A stretch of DNA of 19,530 bases from JAWXBM01 sp964602895 (GCA_964602895.1 CAZRTG010000049.1:1-19530); one strand, 5' to 3'; positions 1 to 7,512 are shown, counted from the first letter of the stretch. The notes: a model not told the origin generated them from the sequence alone. Numbers and translations: made by a program.

Positions 1-2
1 CT

Positions 3-74
3 GACGCTGCTGAAGCTGTTGAGCTTGCACCGAAGTCCCGCCTGATACACTTTCTCCACAGTAACCATACTTGA
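3..74 (+). CDS. Possible C-terminal tail of an upstream gene
   Basis: The third frame is open from the window edge to a TGA at 72-74 and would encode about 23 residues ending in LHSNHT. It is too short to recognise. Its composition is compatible with coding (DAAEAVELAPKSRL), but nothing in the window proves it. It would lie 28 bp ahead of the secreted-protein gene on the same strand. Confidence 0.25.
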   Translation, partial: DAAEAVELAPKSRLIHFLHSNHT

Positions 75-102
75 AGCACCTCCCGGAGGGAGCCTCTGAT
101 CA

Positions 103-1272
103 ATGATGTGCACTCCTGACCAGTCCGCAATGTGCCGGCTTGTTTTGTTCATCGTTTGTCTTGGAATGGCCTGTGAACCAGGTCTGGCTCAAGACAAAGG
201 CTTCACCAGCACTGCCCTTGAGCCCGGCAAGGAAATGCTGGCATTTGAACAATGGAACAATTCATTACTGCTTGCGCTGGCAAAAAGCCCGACACCCTGG
301 ATTCGCGCCGCCGTGGCCAATCACCTGTCCACCCAAGCTGACGATCAACTCTCTGCTGTAGGCCATCAACAGTTTGAAGCGCTGGCGATAACACCCACCA
401 GTGATCCGCTGACACTCTGGTATCTCGCCAGATACTGCATCGTGCACAAGCCCTCCAAAACCTGCGAGGAACAGGACATCGTTCAACGCCTGGGTATGGC
501 CGACTCAAAAAATATTGCGCCATTACTGATGGTTGACCACTATCTGTCCGGTGAAAACTGGTCAACCCCGGACGTGCAATCAGCCCAAAATCAGGAACTG
601 CTGGCAAGGCTCGCCCAGGCTGATGTATTTGACGAATACTGGGGGCGGGGCTCTATTCAATTGCTTGAAGTCATTGAAGATTATTCACAGCAACATCCCC
701 AACCGAACGCTCCGGGATTTGAACAGCTCAGCCTTTTCCCAAGCGCCTTGGTGATCTATCCGATCAACATGCTGGGCAATTCACCGGGCTACTCCAAGCT
801 GAGCAAATTGTGTGAAGCCAATGCCGAATCAGGAAACCGCCAGGCTGTCGAGCAATGCCTGAAGATCGCCCGAACCCTGCAGCAAAGCAGTAAAACGCAG
901 TTGCCCAAGTCCATAGGATTCGCCATTGAGTCAACGGTACAGAATGCAGTCGATCCGGATTCTCCTGAAGCCTTGATTGCTGCACAAAAACGCGCCGCCA
1001 TGAGGCAGGCCGGCATGTGTGCCATCCCCCACCTGCTGAGTGGCATGAGTAACAAACTCAAGCTGGACGAGGCCACCATTACAGACTGGAACACCGCCTT
1101 TCTAACGGACCTCGACACCCTGGGCGAAATCCAGGCCATGCAGCGGGCAGCCGAACGCGAATATGCAAAATATCCGGATCAATACCCTACCGAGCCCGGA
1201 GACTGCCCTGATGTGTCGACCATGAACAGCGAACAACTAACCCAATTCCTAAAAGGGGACGGGGCAAATTAA
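103..1272 (+). CDS. Secreted protein of unknown function, C-terminus supplied by a repeat
   Basis: I do not recognise the family. The N-terminus has a hydrophobic stretch (LVLFIVCLGMA) ending near GLAQ, which looks like a Sec signal peptide, so the protein is probably periplasmic or exported. The mature part is mainly helical in character and has scattered cysteines, including YC/TCEEQ near residues 110-120, LCEA/EQCLK near 245-265, GMCAIPH near 306 and GDCPDV near 368, which could form disulfides in the periplasm. The start at 103 follows GGAGGGAG (85-92), 10 bases upstream. A second start at 130 would give a shorter, more typical signal peptide but has no obvious ribosome binding site. The last residues, KGDGAN, and the TAA stop are read from the palindromic repeat at 1252-1300, so the native C-terminus may have been altered by the repeat. 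Confidence 0.7.
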   Translation: MMCTPDQSAMCRLVLFIVCLGMACEPGLAQDKGFTSTALEPGKEMLAFEQWNNSLLLALAKSPTPWIRAAVANHLSTQADDQLSAVGHQQFEALAITPTSDPLTLWYLARYCIVHKPSKTCEEQDIVQRLGMADSKNIAPLLMVDHYLSGENWSTPDVQSAQNQELLARLAQADVFDEYWGRGSIQLLEVIEDYSQQHPQPNAPGFEQLSLFPSALVIYPINMLGNSPGYSKLSKLCEANAESGNRQAVEQCLKIARTLQQSSKTQLPKSIGFAIESTVQNAVDPDSPEALIAAQKRAAMRQAGMCAIPHLLSGMSNKLKLDEATITDWNTAFLTDLDTLGEIQAMQRAAEREYAKYPDQYPTEPGDCPDVSTMNSEQLTQFLKGDGAN

Positions 1273-1300
1273 TTGACAATTAATTTGCCCCGTCCCCTTT
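1252..1300. repeat. Family 1 palindromic repeat, uninterrupted copy
   Basis: A perfect 24-bp inverted repeat with a 1-base loop: left arm 1252-1275, right arm 1277-1300, core GGGGACGGGGCAAATTAA. The left arm gives the upstream gene its last codons and TAA stop (1270-1272). The right arm ends 21 bp before the aminotransferase ATG. The GC-rich stem base followed by TTT on both strands could act as a bidirectional terminator or RNA stabiliser; that is inference. Other copies or pieces are at 3908-4109, 7669-7689, 8887-9099 and perhaps 14357-14366. Confidence 0.95.
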
Positions 1301-1321
1301 AAGACTTTCGAGGTAAGACAT

Positions 1322-2476
1322 ATGAGTCACCGCAAGTTGAAAGGAGCGGAAATCCCGCCTTTTTATGCTGGAGAAATTGGCAAACTTGGGCTTATGCGCC
1401 GCCGGGCCGGCTTGCCGTTGATCCCGATGCATTTCGGCCAACCCGGTTCCGGTGCCCCGGCTGCCGCCATCAAGGCGGCACACCATGCACTGGATAACGA
1501 ACCGCTGGGCTATTTTGAATCTGCTGCCCTGATCGAGCGGCTGGCCGGGCATTATCAGGAAGTCTATGGCGTCAATGTAGCACCGAAACAGATACTGCTT
1601 ACAGCGGGTGCCAGTGCGGGGCTGGTGGCAGCATTTGCGGCCTTGTTCGATGCTGAGGATCGTATTGCTCTGGTCAGTCCGGGATACCCCGCCTACCGTA
1701 ATACGCTGCGGGCCATGGGACTTACAGCAGTGGAAATGCGTTGTGAACAGGCAGAATCCTTTCGGCCAAATCCTGCCAAGTTGACCGCTCTGGATCCGGC
1801 GCCGACCGGCTTTGTACTTGCCAGCCCGGCCAATCCCACCGGTGCGATGCTGGACACCGCTGCTCTGCAGGAAATGGTCTGCTATTGCCAGGACCAGGGC
1901 ATTACGCTGATCTCGGATGAGATCTATCACGGAATTACTTACGACCAGCCTGCTGTGAGTGCTCTGCAGTTTGACCCGCGGGCGATTGTTATCAACAGTT
2001 TTTCCAAACTGTATCGCATGCCCGGCTGGCGCCTGGGATGGATGGTAGTGCCGGAAGATTTTGCACACCAGATCAGCGCTTATCTGATGAACATGTTTCT
2101 CACACCTTCAACCCTTGCGCAGCATGCGGCATTGGTCGCCATGGATGAGACAGACGACCTGCAAGTCGGCGTGGAAACTTACCGACAAAATCGACAAAGC
2201 CTGATCACGGGTTTAGCCAGCCTGGGTATTGTCAAAATAGCCCCGCCGGACGGTGCCTTCTATCTCTATGCCGATGTGGGCCATATCACCAACGACAGCC
2301 TGGCATTTTGCATCCGTGCTGTTAATGAGATCGGCGTATCCCTGGCACCGGGTATCGATTTTGATCCCCAGCATGGCCATCGTTACGTACGATTCTCCTT
2401 CGCTGTTTCACCGGCTGAAATTGAAACTGCGCTGGAATTACTCCGGGTCTGGCTGCACAGCTATCGCGATAACTGA
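1322..2476 (+). CDS. PLP-dependent class I/II aminotransferase
   Basis: A fold-type I aminotransferase of 384 residues, the usual length for the aspartate aminotransferase-like group. The family transfers an amino group between an amino acid and a 2-oxo acid through pyridoxal phosphate in the cytosol. Visible landmarks are the glycine-rich AGASAG near residue 100, the cofactor-contacting Asn171 in SPANPTGA, Asp199 and Tyr202 in SDEIYHGI, the Schiff-base Lys229 in SFSKLYRMPGWRLGW, Arg237 in the same motif, and a C-terminal Arg in YVRFSF that would bind the substrate carboxylate. The ATG at 1322 is preceded by GAGGT (1310-1314) at 7 bases. The substrate cannot be told from sequence. It is probably transcribed alone or with the DUF6491 gene 16 bp downstream; a strong palindrome separates it from the gene upstream. 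Confidence 0.93.
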   Translation: MSHRKLKGAEIPPFYAGEIGKLGLMRRRAGLPLIPMHFGQPGSGAPAAAIKAAHHALDNEPLGYFESAALIERLAGHYQEVYGVNVAPKQILLTAGASAGLVAAFAALFDAEDRIALVSPGYPAYRNTLRAMGLTAVEMRCEQAESFRPNPAKLTALDPAPTGFVLASPANPTGAMLDTAALQEMVCYCQDQGITLISDEIYHGITYDQPAVSALQFDPRAIVINSFSKLYRMPGWRLGWMVVPEDFAHQISAYLMNMFLTPSTLAQHAALVAMDETDDLQVGVETYRQNRQSLITGLASLGIVKIAPPDGAFYLYADVGHITNDSLAFCIRAVNEIGVSLAPGIDFDPQHGHRYVRFSFAVSPAEIETALELLRVWLHSYRDN

Positions 2477-2492
2477 GTTTCGCATTGTGTGA

Positions 2493-2873
2493 TTGTTTTA
2501 TGAACTGTTGCTCCTGCAAATTGCTGCCTATACTGTCATCTGGCAACTGCTTGCTGAAAAGGGCTATACCATTGGCGAGCCTGCTGAACGGATTCAACAG
2601 TTCCGCTTCAACTGCTGGAATTATCTGGATCGCGAACATGTCATGCTTTCTCTGAATTCTTCCCGTCGTTATCTGATCAGCTTGCGTACGAGTTGCAATA
2701 GCCTGTTCGGGGCACACGCGATTGCTTTCAGCAATACCGGCAGCTTTCTGACCAATTTTGACACGCTAACAGTAAGGGACAACACCAACGCGGCACAGTC
2801 CAGCGTTCTGGAGCACTGCCTGATTGAATCCATGAACGAATTGGTAAGCCGGGATAATAAAACAGCCACTTAA
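2493..2873 (+). CDS. DUF6491-like protein with uncertain start
   Basis: Residues about 25-120 match the pattern I associate with DUF6491: a GEP-x-RIQxFRFxxWNYLDRE segment, an RRYLISLRTSC strand, a central FDTLTVRD, and a closing CxIESMNEL. The two cysteines (TSC and EHC) are the usual conserved pair. Members are small exported or lipid-anchored proteins of unknown role, mostly in Xanthomonadales-like bacteria. The start is poor: the frame opens directly after a TGA at 2490-2492, the first codon is TTG (2493), and there is no clear ribosome binding site. An ATG at 2500 is in another frame and stops soon. Either a non-ATG start is used or the 5' end has been damaged. The stop TAA (2871-2873) is part of the TTAA that borders the element at 2870-2956. 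Confidence 0.6.
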   Translation: MFYELLLLQIAAYTVIWQLLAEKGYTIGEPAERIQQFRFNCWNYLDREHVMLSLNSSRRYLISLRTSCNSLFGAHAIAFSNTGSFLTNFDTLTVRDNTNAAQSSVLEHCLIESMNELVSRDNKTAT

Positions 2874-2956
2874 GGAAGCTCTGAATAATTTATCCATGAA
2901 TTCTCAGAGCACATCCATGTGCCAGGGAAACTCTGAATAAATCAGAGTTTCCTTAA
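2870..2956 (+). mobile_element. Family 2 TTAA-bounded element, internally deleted copy (87 bp)
   Basis: Begins TTAAGGAAGCTCTGAATAA and ends CAGAGTTTCCTTAA, like the 157-bp copies at 3925-4081, 8915-9071 and 17828-17984. It keeps the first hairpin, half of the fourth and the whole fifth. Seventy bases are missing between GAGCAC and CATCCATGTGCCA, and the junction shares GCAC with both flanks in full copies, as expected for deletion between short direct repeats. It lies between the convergent DUF6491 and diiron-protein genes. The rest of the 160-bp gap (2957-3033) shows nothing I can interpret. Confidence 0.9.
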
Positions 2957-3033
2957 TTCTCATGCAGAACTTTTGCGGCCACCCATTACTTCGATCAATG
3001 AATTTTCTGTTTTAAACCAGCGTAGGTGCACAG

Positions 3034-3789
3034 TCAGGCCGATTTCCTCAATTCCGGCGTTTGCGTCAGGCGCTCGCCCAGGCTGTGCAGTAATTTCGCT
3101 CCATCACCTTGCCAGGACGCCCCGTGCATACACGCAAGAGTCGTGGGTTTGGAAGTGGCAAGTCGATCCAGAATGCTCACCGTGTCGGGGCTATGCGAGT
3201 AGTAATCCATTTTGAGTCGACTGGATTCGCTGCTTTCCAGAATGTCATCGCCGGTCAGCGGCACATGTTTGGAGCCGTATTGGGTGAACAGGTCACCACA
3301 AAACAGCGTATGACTGCGCAGCTCGGACAGGAAACCGCAGTCCCAGCCGTGCGGCACGTGGGGTGCGTCATGCCATTGCACCGTGTTGCGACCCAGTTCC
3401 AGTTTTTCACCATCGGCCAGAGCCTGTGCCGGCCGCTTGGCGTAATCACCCATATTGACCATGGCCGATATTTGCCCGCACAGCGGTATTGCCTTGGGGG
3501 CAAGTTCCAGAAATTCGTTCAGAGCGCCACATTCGTCCTGCTCAAAATGGGAAAAAGAGATGTAGCGCAAAGTGCTGGCTGGCAGAACCCGGTTGATCGC
3601 ACCAACCGTAGCATTAAAAAGTTTTTTTGGTCCCGTATGAAACAACAATGGTGCATCGTCAACAATCAGAAACTGGTTAAAAGTAAATCCCCCCACCATT
3701 TCGCTGGGCGGGATACGGGTCGATATGCGATAAATGCCATCGTTGATTTCGTCAATCCGGGTTGTGTCATTGTGGGCTTTTGCGTTCAT
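3034..3789 (-). CDS. Metallo-beta-lactamase-fold diiron protein (ODP/flavodiiron-like)
   Basis: A stand-alone 251-residue metallo-beta-lactamase-fold domain with the ligand set of flavodiiron proteins: His81, Glu83 and Asp85 in SHFEQDE, His147 in PHVPHGWD, Asp166 in FCGDLF and His222 in CMHGASW. The Glu in place of the second His of HxHxDH marks the diiron (O2/NO-handling) branch, as opposed to the zinc hydrolases. There is no flavodoxin or rubredoxin domain, so it resembles the oxygen-binding diiron proteins (ODP), which bind or reduce O2 in the cytosol or sense it. No signal peptide is visible. The ATG at 3789 follows a purine-rich GAAAGAGAG. The gene has its own good promoter (3839-3867) with two inverted repeats, and is a single-gene unit facing the DUF6491 gene. 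A plain hydrolase role is less likely given the ligands. Confidence 0.88.
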   Translation of the reverse strand: MNAKAHNDTTRIDEINDGIYRISTRIPPSEMVGGFTFNQFLIVDDAPLLFHTGPKKLFNATVGAINRVLPASTLRYISFSHFEQDECGALNEFLELAPKAIPLCGQISAMVNMGDYAKRPAQALADGEKLELGRNTVQWHDAPHVPHGWDCGFLSELRSHTLFCGDLFTQYGSKHVPLTGDDILESSESSRLKMDYYSHSPDTVSILDRLATSKPTTLACMHGASWQGDGAKLLHSLGERLTQTPELRKSA

Positions 3790-3804
3790 GTTGGCTCTCT
3801 TTCA

Positions 3805-3818
3805 TTCACAAGTGTGAA
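3805..3818. promoter_or_regulatory. Candidate operator TTCACA-AG-TGTGAA
   Basis: A perfect 6-bp inverted repeat with a 2-base spacer (TTCACAAGTGTGAA) in the leader of the diiron-protein gene, between its predicted transcription start (about 3832) and its ATG (3789). It may be a repressor site. The arms are in the opposite order to a CRP site, so CRP is unlikely. The regulator is unknown. Confidence 0.4.
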
Positions 3819-3830
3819 AGTGCAAGAAGG

Positions 3831-3855
3831 TTGGATTTTTAATATTCCAATCCAA
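3831..3855. promoter_or_regulatory. Candidate operator TTGGATT-N11-AATCCAA overlapping the -10 box
   Basis: A 7-bp perfect inverted repeat (3831-3837 and 3849-3855) spans the -10 element of the diiron-protein promoter. Binding there would block RNA polymerase. No regulator gene is adjacent, so its partner would be encoded elsewhere. Confidence 0.4.
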
Positions 3856-3867
3856 TATTTCTGTCAA
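3839..3867 (-). promoter_or_regulatory. Sigma-70-type promoter of the diiron-protein gene
   Basis: On the minus strand TTGACA (3867-3862), a perfect consensus -35, is followed after 17 bases by TATTAA (3844-3839). The gene's ATG is 49 bp further on. This is the best promoter match I see in the window. Confidence 0.7.
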
Positions 3868-3872
3868 GAGGC

Positions 3873-3907
3873 AAAGGGGACCGTTAAAGGCGTTAAAGGG
3901 GACCGTT
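3873..3907 (+). repeat. Tandem 13-bp units joined to the family 1 repeat
   Basis: AAAGGGGACCGTT occurs at 3873-3885 and 3895-3907, with a 9-base shortened unit AAAGGCGTT between them (3886-3894). The next unit runs straight into the left arm of the family 1 palindrome at 3908. The units look like expanded or slipped copies of the palindrome's outer end. Confidence 0.8.
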
Positions 3908-4109
3908 AAAGGGGACGGGGCAAATTAAGGAAACTCTGATTTATTCAGAGCTTCTTTGGCACATGGATGTGCCAACATTTTCAATGACTGTATGTCATTG
4001 AAAATGAAGCAAAACAAAAATGACACTTTTTGTTTTGCGTGCTCTGATAATTCAAAGACGAATTATTCAGAGCTTCCTTAATTGTCATTTAATTTGCCCC
4101 GTCCCCTTT
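3908..4109. repeat. Family 1 palindrome interrupted by a family 2 element
   Basis: The outer parts are 3908-3928 and 4089-4109, inverted copies of the 21-bp outer arm. Family 2 (3925-4081) sits within the left arm. Removing it and one TTAA rebuilds a 24-1-24 inverted repeat with a single mismatch, the same architecture as the uninterrupted copy at 1252-1300. The right end is 5 bp from the stop codon of the DUF1501 gene. Confidence 0.92.
3925..4081 (-). mobile_element. Family 2 TTAA-bounded five-hairpin element, full copy (157 bp)
   Basis: Counted from TTAA to TTAA it is 157 bp, the same as the other two full copies, but in opposite orientation. Read on the minus strand it has five stem-loops in series: GCTCTGAATAATTC with its complement; GCAAAACAAAAA with TTTTTGTTTTGC; CATTTTCAATGAC with GTCATTGAAAATG; TTGGCACA with TGTGCCAA; and CTCTGA with TCAGAG. 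It holds no reading frame, so it would need a transposase from elsewhere. Confidence 0.9.
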
Positions 4110-4114
4110 AAGAA

Positions 4115-5572
4115 TTACGCAGTAAAAAGGCTGCCCAGATCGACGTTGAACTCCTGCGAGGCGTTAGCAGCCGTCGGGAAAACAGCCTCCCCGGCCCCCG
4201 GTTTTACCCAGTCTGCCGCCTGCTGCAGAATCCGGTCGGTAGAGGTCAGCCCTTCGATGTCTGCTCCAGCCGTTTGCAAGGGTACCCGGCCATCCGTATC
4301 CGGATTGAATTCCCGTGGCGGGAACATGGACCCATAAACGCCACCGCGGATCTGCTCGCCAAGCAACAGACTGTACGTGCCACTGCCATGATCCGTACCA
4401 CCGGTTCCATTGGCCACAATTTGCCTGCCAAAGTCACTGGCAAAATAGAACACCAACTGGCTTTTTGCCGGGGTGGCCACATAGGGAAGTGATTCAATTG
4501 CCTGCATCGCCGTTGCCAAACCACCGCCATCGCCGAACAGGTCAGACAGATTACCGCTGGCCTCAACTGCCTGGTTGTCGTGCGTGTCCCAACCACCGTA
4601 GCTCATGGACATCACACCCAGCCCAAGAACATCAGGAATTTGACAGGCGTCATACAGATTGCGGCATTGCTGGGCAAAATCTGCCGAATTGAGGTCAAGG
4701 GTCAGAAGCGACTCGGGTAAAGCCTGGCAGTCATTAAGCCGGCCCTCCACAGCAGATCCGAATTCAGAGATCGCACTGTAGTGCTGGAAAAACACGTGAT
4801 AAGGCCAGTTTGCCGGCTTCGACACCACAACTTCAGGTCCGCGCCCGGCATAATAGGATTGCAAGGCACGAGCCAGCACGTTCCGGTCTGAAGCGGGGTT
4901 TCCTGAATCGGGCAATGCCAGTGCCATTTTTCGCATATCCTTGGCATGTACTACCTGGCTCAGTCTGGCACCCGTCACGCTGCCTTTGTTGAAGGTCGAG
5001 ACAGAACCGGCCAATTCCACACTGTTAGCCCCGGAACCCAATTGTTCGACCAATCGGCCACCCCAACCGCTACGGTCGATATTGAGGATATCCAGGTCGG
5101 GACTGCCTGCATCGGCATTCAGGATGGATTGATCATGCCGGCGATTACGCGAACAAAAAGCATTGCTGACAATGGCAACTCGCCCGGCCTCAATCTCTTT
5201 ATGCAGCCAGTCAGCCGAGCGATGCACACCGAAAGCGGGCCCGCCCAATGGGTCCGTCGTAAGCAGATACTGATCATCGAACATTTGCTGGTAGCTGGTA
5301 AACTCGGCCGCATACAAACTGCGCCTGGCCGTCCAGTTCAGCTGCACGAAAGCAGCATCCGGATGATTCGGCGCCGGCATGAACAGAAACCGCAAATCGG
5401 CGCCACCCTGCATCATCAGGTTGACCAGAGTGCGCGGCATGTCTGCGACCTGGCAATCCATGGCTGCGGCCTGCAGTGGAATGGTTGTGGCGACACCGGC
5501 GGCCAAAGCAGAGTATAAAGATTCGCGCAAAAAAGCACGGCGATTCACCGTCAGGATGTGATGGGTATTCAT
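4115..5572 (-). CDS. DUF1501 family protein, Tat-exported
   Basis: A 485-residue DUF1501 protein. The N-terminus carries a twin-arginine signal (NRRAFLRES, residues 10-18, then a weakly hydrophobic ALAAGVATTIPLQAAA), so it is probably exported folded to the periplasm. Family features are the early GGADLRFLF segment, YGGWDTHDNQ in the middle, and DFGRQIVANGTGGTDHGSG with a following IRGGVYG near residues 385-425. The family is distantly related to the alkaline phosphatase/sulfatase fold, but its biochemical activity is not settled, and I assign none. Its ATG overlaps the DUF1800 stop by 4 bp (ATGA at 5572-5569) and follows GGGAGGGG by 7 bases, so the two are translationally coupled. DUF1800/DUF1501 pairs recur in many bacteria. 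Confidence 0.92.
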   Translation of the reverse strand: MNTHHILTVNRRAFLRESLYSALAAGVATTIPLQAAAMDCQVADMPRTLVNLMMQGGADLRFLFMPAPNHPDAAFVQLNWTARRSLYAAEFTSYQQMFDDQYLLTTDPLGGPAFGVHRSADWLHKEIEAGRVAIVSNAFCSRNRRHDQSILNADAGSPDLDILNIDRSGWGGRLVEQLGSGANSVELAGSVSTFNKGSVTGARLSQVVHAKDMRKMALALPDSGNPASDRNVLARALQSYYAGRGPEVVVSKPANWPYHVFFQHYSAISEFGSAVEGRLNDCQALPESLLTLDLNSADFAQQCRNLYDACQIPDVLGLGVMSMSYGGWDTHDNQAVEASGNLSDLFGDGGGLATAMQAIESLPYVATPAKSQLVFYFASDFGRQIVANGTGGTDHGSGTYSLLLGEQIRGGVYGSMFPPREFNPDTDGRVPLQTAGADIEGLTSTDRILQQAADWVKPGAGEAVFPTAANASQEFNVDLGSLFTA

Positions 5573-7512
5573 GGATTCACCCCTCCCGTTGCAAAGGCAT
5601 AAGGCAACATGCTGATGAAGTTGATAGCCATACCCACCTGGTGTTGCTGGTTCAATACGGTGAGATCCATCTTCTGTCCAGCCAGCATTTGCATGTACAG
5701 ATTGGGGATGGTTCCGGGTTGGAGATCGGCGCTGTTCAAAACCGTTGGTGGACCATCAGCGCCCAGCACTGCAACAAAATCGAAGCCTGTAGCCAGCAGG
5801 CTATAAACCTGGGCCCGGGCGAGGTCGTCAAATTGCGCACCGCCATCCGCAATCAAACGATTCCATAACCACTCGGCAACCTCGCGCACCACATACTCCC
5901 CGTTGGCATTGCGGGGTATCTCGCTGCTCCAGTTTTTCTGCCAAAGCACATCGAACCCGCCTGCAGCACGGGGCTGGTACTGGATCACGCTGGCCAAAAC
6001 TTCCGGATTTTCAACATTGGCCGACCATGCATTCTTGAAGACGAAGCGATCATTGGCCGCATCATTGCCGGTCTGGCCGCCAAACACATCCCGAATGGGT
6101 GCAAAAGGCAAAACACCCTGTTCGAACATTCGCACCAGCGACCCGTAAAACTCCGGCCTTGCAAACGATTCCTGATTGTCCAGGACCGTGGCGTTATGCA
6201 CGATCAGGTTGCGCTCAAAAGCAGACCAGTATTTCCAGGTCGAAGGATCATGGAATTGGGTAGAGATCGCATAGGCACGAACAAATTTCAGCAAATCAAA
6301 ATCGGCGTCTGCCCAGGCTCGTTGCAGCGCTGCCTGTTCTTCCGCTGTAATCACGGTATCAGCAAAATACCGCACCAGCTTCAGGGGAACACTGGCCATA
6401 CTTTCCGGGTGAGAAGCGGCAACCGGACCCAAGGACCGTAATTTTTCCTCCGCAGTTGAACCACAGATGGGTTGGTGCAGAATTTCCAGGCAACTGCCAG
6501 GACCCAGACGAAAATCATAATGAGCGCTGCGGTTGTACACCTGCCGGCCAGTGGAATCCACATGATCAGTGAACTCCAGATCGGAACTCAGCCAGTCAAA
6601 TCGGGCAATTGATCCAAAGCGGTTGATCAGGAAATCGGGTGCCATTCCGGTGAGCAGCCTGGCGTTGTTTTCAATGGTAACCCCTTCGTGATACTCAGGG
6701 TCTTCGCTGGTGCCTTCGATACCGAACAGCAATTGAAAATATTCACGGGCGAAATCATCATTACCATTGAATACGCCGGTAAAGGGATGGACATAATTGC
6801 TGGCGTGTCCATAGGCGAAAGCCAACGCACCGTTGCTGGCAGCCTGGAACATCAGACCAATGAAGTCCTCACCTTCGCTCAGCGCACGAACCGTGTCGTC
6901 ATAGTAGTCACGGATCAGGGCAACACCGGCATTATCAATGTGAATCGAGGCGTGATAATTGGTGAGGTAAAAAGCCATTTTATGCAAAAAAAGATTACAC
7001 CCATGAGTCTGCATGGCCCTCGCCCAGGTGAAGTACAATCCGACCGGCCGCAGCAGCATGTTATCGGACAGTAAGCGGTAATATTGACGATCAGCCTTAC
7101 GTACCGGATTGGCCGGATCGTCAGAGCCCCAGAAGGTCTGCAACTCGGTCATGGAGTGGCATTTGGCACCGCTTGAATCATTGGGATCAGGTGCCGATAA
7201 AGCGGTATTGACCCGATCGAAGTTCAGCATTTGGTTGATTGCAATTTGTGGATTCATGGCGGCCCAGCGGGCAACTTGCTGACTGCTGGCATGACCCCCA
7301 AATGCAAAGGACTGGAGTACGCGCCGAACAGCGGCTTCGGTCCATTGCTCGGGTGATACGACAGTCAACCCATCCAGGTGGTTCTGACCCTGGACTGGCC
7401 GAAGTTCAAAACCGGGTCCGCGATCCGGATCGAATTGTGCCTGCACAGTTGCAGCGCACAATCCCGTCAACACATACAAAAGGAGCTTCACGTTATACCT
7501 GGATACCGTCAC
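5569..7512 (-). CDS. DUF1800 family protein, Sec signal peptide
   Basis: A DUF1800 protein of 647 residues from the start chosen here. That start is GTG at 7512, because GGAGGT lies 5 bases upstream and the product then begins with a short charged region and a clean hydrophobic core (LLLYVLTGLCAATVQA) cut near AQ-FDP. A TTG at 7554 has no such site. DUF1800 landmarks are RRVLQSFAFGG near residue 50, a W-rich region with FLHKMAFYLTNYHAS near 160, and DDFAREYFQLLFGIEG followed by ARLLTGM near 250-290. The family usually occurs upstream of DUF1501, as here, and both are exported, suggesting one periplasmic or surface function. The biochemical role is unknown. Compared with typical members the FARELLELF motif is altered (FAREYFQLLF), so it may be a divergent subfamily. 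Confidence 0.9.
   Translation of the reverse strand: MTVSRYNVKLLLYVLTGLCAATVQAQFDPDRGPGFELRPVQGQNHLDGLTVVSPEQWTEAAVRRVLQSFAFGGHASSQQVARWAAMNPQIAINQMLNFDRVNTALSAPDPNDSSGAKCHSMTELQTFWGSDDPANPVRKADRQYYRLLSDNMLLRPVGLYFTWARAMQTHGCNLFLHKMAFYLTNYHASIHIDNAGVALIRDYYDDTVRALSEGEDFIGLMFQAASNGALAFAYGHASNYVHPFTGVFNGNDDFAREYFQLLFGIEGTSEDPEYHEGVTIENNARLLTGMAPDFLINRFGSIARFDWLSSDLEFTDHVDSTGRQVYNRSAHYDFRLGPGSCLEILHQPICGSTAEEKLRSLGPVAASHPESMASVPLKLVRYFADTVITAEEQAALQRAWADADFDLLKFVRAYAISTQFHDPSTWKYWSAFERNLIVHNATVLDNQESFARPEFYGSLVRMFEQGVLPFAPIRDVFGGQTGNDAANDRFVFKNAWSANVENPEVLASVIQYQPRAAGGFDVLWQKNWSSEIPRNANGEYVVREVAEWLWNRLIADGGAQFDDLARAQVYSLLATGFDFVAVLGADGPPTVLNSADLQPGTIPNLYMQMLAGQKMDLTVLNQQHQVGMAINFISMLPYAFATGGVNP

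Noticed and set aside
1280..2068. A long minus-strand reading frame of 262 codons, also ending in KGDGAN
   Set aside because: It lies opposite the well-supported aminotransferase, shows no domain, and its ending simply reflects the palindromic repeat read from the other strand.
3109..3909. A plus-strand reading frame of 266 codons
   Set aside because: It is antisense to the diiron-protein gene, whose ligand residues and promoter are clear. Its translation shows no family features and it ends in the tandem repeat units.
3925..4081. A conserved small RNA gene
   Set aside because: The multi-hairpin form and paired changes would allow it, but TTAA borders, both orientations and nested insertion are better explained by a mobile element. 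Transcription as RNA remains possible.
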